Source: a bacterium (GTDB taxonomy: Bacteria; Planctomycetota; UBA1135; GCA-002686595). Taken from it: a stretch of DNA of 39,392 nucleotides. The stretch covers positions 1 to 39,392 of the forward strand of contig JAUHXY010000005.1 of assembly GCA_030426785.1 (NCBI GenBank), in the 5' to 3' direction. The notes under the pieces were generated by a model, which did not search any database, was not told the DNA's origin, and saw nothing but the letters and a program-made list of their open reading frames with translations. Within the stretch, counting starts at the first letter, position 1. Each line of letters opens with the position of its first letter. A program made the translations under genes and the position numbers. Below are positions 38,609 through 39,392 of the stretch, piece after piece.

Positions 38609-39392
38609 CTAGACCGTCGCCGCGGCGAACATGCCGGGCTGGTAGGCCGTGATGCGGCCGACGATCGCGCTGGCCGCGACCGTCAAGGGTGAGGCTAGGT
38701 ACAACTTGCCGGGGCCACTGCGGCCTTGGAAGTTGCGGTTGATGGCGCTCACAGTGACCTGTTCGGCGCTCTCGGAAACGCCGGGACCACAGCCGATGCA
38801 AGCCCCGCAACCGGGGTCGATCACGCGCACGCCGGCGGCGGCAAAAACCTTGTCGTAGCCCTTGGCGCGCGCGTAGTCGCGCACGGCCTCGGAACCGTAC
38901 TGCACGATCATTTGCACACCATCGGCCACCTTGAGGCCCTGGTCGAGAGCTTCTTGCAGCACGCGCGCGTAGTAATCGAAATCGTCTTCTTTGCCCGCCG
39001 TGCAGGAACCGGCGTAGGCGATATCGATGCGCACATCCCCCAGCTCGGCGATGTTCTTGCCGTAGGTCGGGTCCCCGGGCTCCGCCACCATGGGCTGGAT
39101 CTCCGACAGGTCGATGGTGAAACGGCCGCCGTCGTAGACCGCGTTTTCGTCGGGAGCGACGGTGCCAGCGCGCAGCGCTTCACGGTCCACACCCGGCCGA
39201 CGGGCCGCGATCCATTCGATGGTCGCGTCGTCCGCTTCGCAGATGCCCGACTTCGCGGAGCATTCGGTCGCCATGTTGCACAGGGTGGCGCGCTCGTCCA
39301 TCGACAGCGACGCCAGTCCAGGCCCGCCAAACTCCATGATGCGGTCCAAGGTGTCTTCGCGCTTGGCGTAGTGATCGAGGATGAAGAGCATC
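38609..39392 (-). CDS. Aconitase-superfamily large subunit (LeuC/homoaconitase-like), 5' end outside window
   Basis: The visible C-terminal 260 residues belong to the aconitase/isopropylmalate-isomerase large subunit, which interconverts hydroxy-acid isomers through a [4Fe-4S] cluster. Seen in order are RATLCNMATECSAKSG (CNM.tE.gA.. motif), AYAGSCTAGKEDDFDYYARV (Cys ligand in GSCT), PGCGACIGCGPGVSESAEQ (two further Cys ligands) and SAINRNFQGRSGPGKLYLAS. The ORF-track Met at 39391 is internal; the gene continues past the edge. Small-subunit (LeuD) genes often follow LeuC, but the next gene downstream on this strand is not one; a hairpin terminator lies beyond the stop. The exact substrate (isopropylmalate, homocitrate or citrate) cannot be decided from this part. 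Confidence 0.88.
   Translation of the reverse strand, partial: MLFILDHYAKREDTLDRIMEFGGPGLASLSMDERATLCNMATECSAKSGICEADDATIEWIAARRPGVDREALRAGTVAPDENAVYDGGRFTIDLSEIQPMVAEPGDPTYGKNIAELGDVRIDIAYAGSCTAGKEDDFDYYARVLQEALDQGLKVADGVQMIVQYGSEAVRDYARAKGYDKVFAAAGVRVIDPGCGACIGCGPGVSESAEQVTVSAINRNFQGRSGPGKLYLASPLTVAASAIVGRITAYQPGMFAAATV

Overview
The window is about 39.4 kb of G+C-rich bacterial chromosome (roughly two thirds G+C by eye). It is densely packed on both strands and has no phage, transposase or CRISPR genes. The gene mix is a membrane pyrophosphatase, PPi-type phosphofructokinase, PilZ, HDOD and FHA signalling proteins, many secreted proteins without known homologues, a matrixin-like protease with IPT/TIG repeats, and a DUF3524-type glycosyltransferase. 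This fits a Planctomycetota-like or other environmental lineage with large genomes. I would not place it below phylum, and Myxococcota-like groups are not excluded.

Layout. 1-3.4 kb: an edge-truncated secreted protein with carboxypeptidase-regulatory-like repeats (1..1151, minus; open to the window edge and absent from the ORF track), an NAD-type isocitrate dehydrogenase-like enzyme, and a PilZ protein. 3.6-6.3 kb: a flippase and a GT4 glycosyltransferase. 6.4-11.1 kb (minus): a secreted orphan, a YoaE/YyaE-type molybdopterin oxidoreductase and an exported Xaa-Pro aminopeptidase. 11.2-14.2 kb: two coupled glycosyltransferases facing an FHA protein. 14.3-17.6 kb: an ABC ATPase/permease/TPR-like operon joined by 4-base overlaps, then a DedA protein. 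17.8-22.3 kb: hppA (K+-dependent, probably Na+-pumping), rsfS with an apparent ATC start, and a YyaL-like thioredoxin-fold protein. 22.3-26.9 kb (minus): a small membrane protein, ElaA-type GNAT, PolB-like exonuclease, matrixin/IPT protease and its secreted partner. 27.2-31.4 kb: an HDOD protein, a small protein, a secreted PDZ/Lys-rich protein and PPi-dependent phosphofructokinase. 31.7-32.1 kb: tRNA-Leu(AAG) followed by tandem repeats that carry copies of its own 3' end. 32.2-39.4 kb: a large exported orphan, an aminotransferase, an HD phosphohydrolase, a QTMAN/DUF3524-type glycosyltransferase and the end of an aconitase/LeuC-family subunit.

Common threads. HppA and PPi-phosphofructokinase suggest that pyrophosphate is used as an energy currency. 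The flippase, glycosyltransferases and PilZ protein suggest a regulated surface polysaccharide. At least eight genes lack a Shine-Dalgarno sequence and have a TANNNT box 6-8 nt before the start codon, which is the arrangement expected for leaderless mRNAs.

The most unusual element is the tRNA-Leu locus. Two 129-bp tandem units, plus a decayed third, each repeat the tRNA 3' end, then carry a 12-nt antisense copy of the tRNA variable/T-arm boundary, a T-rich run and an 8-bp hairpin. This resembles the rtT repeats of the E. coli tyrT operon in arrangement.
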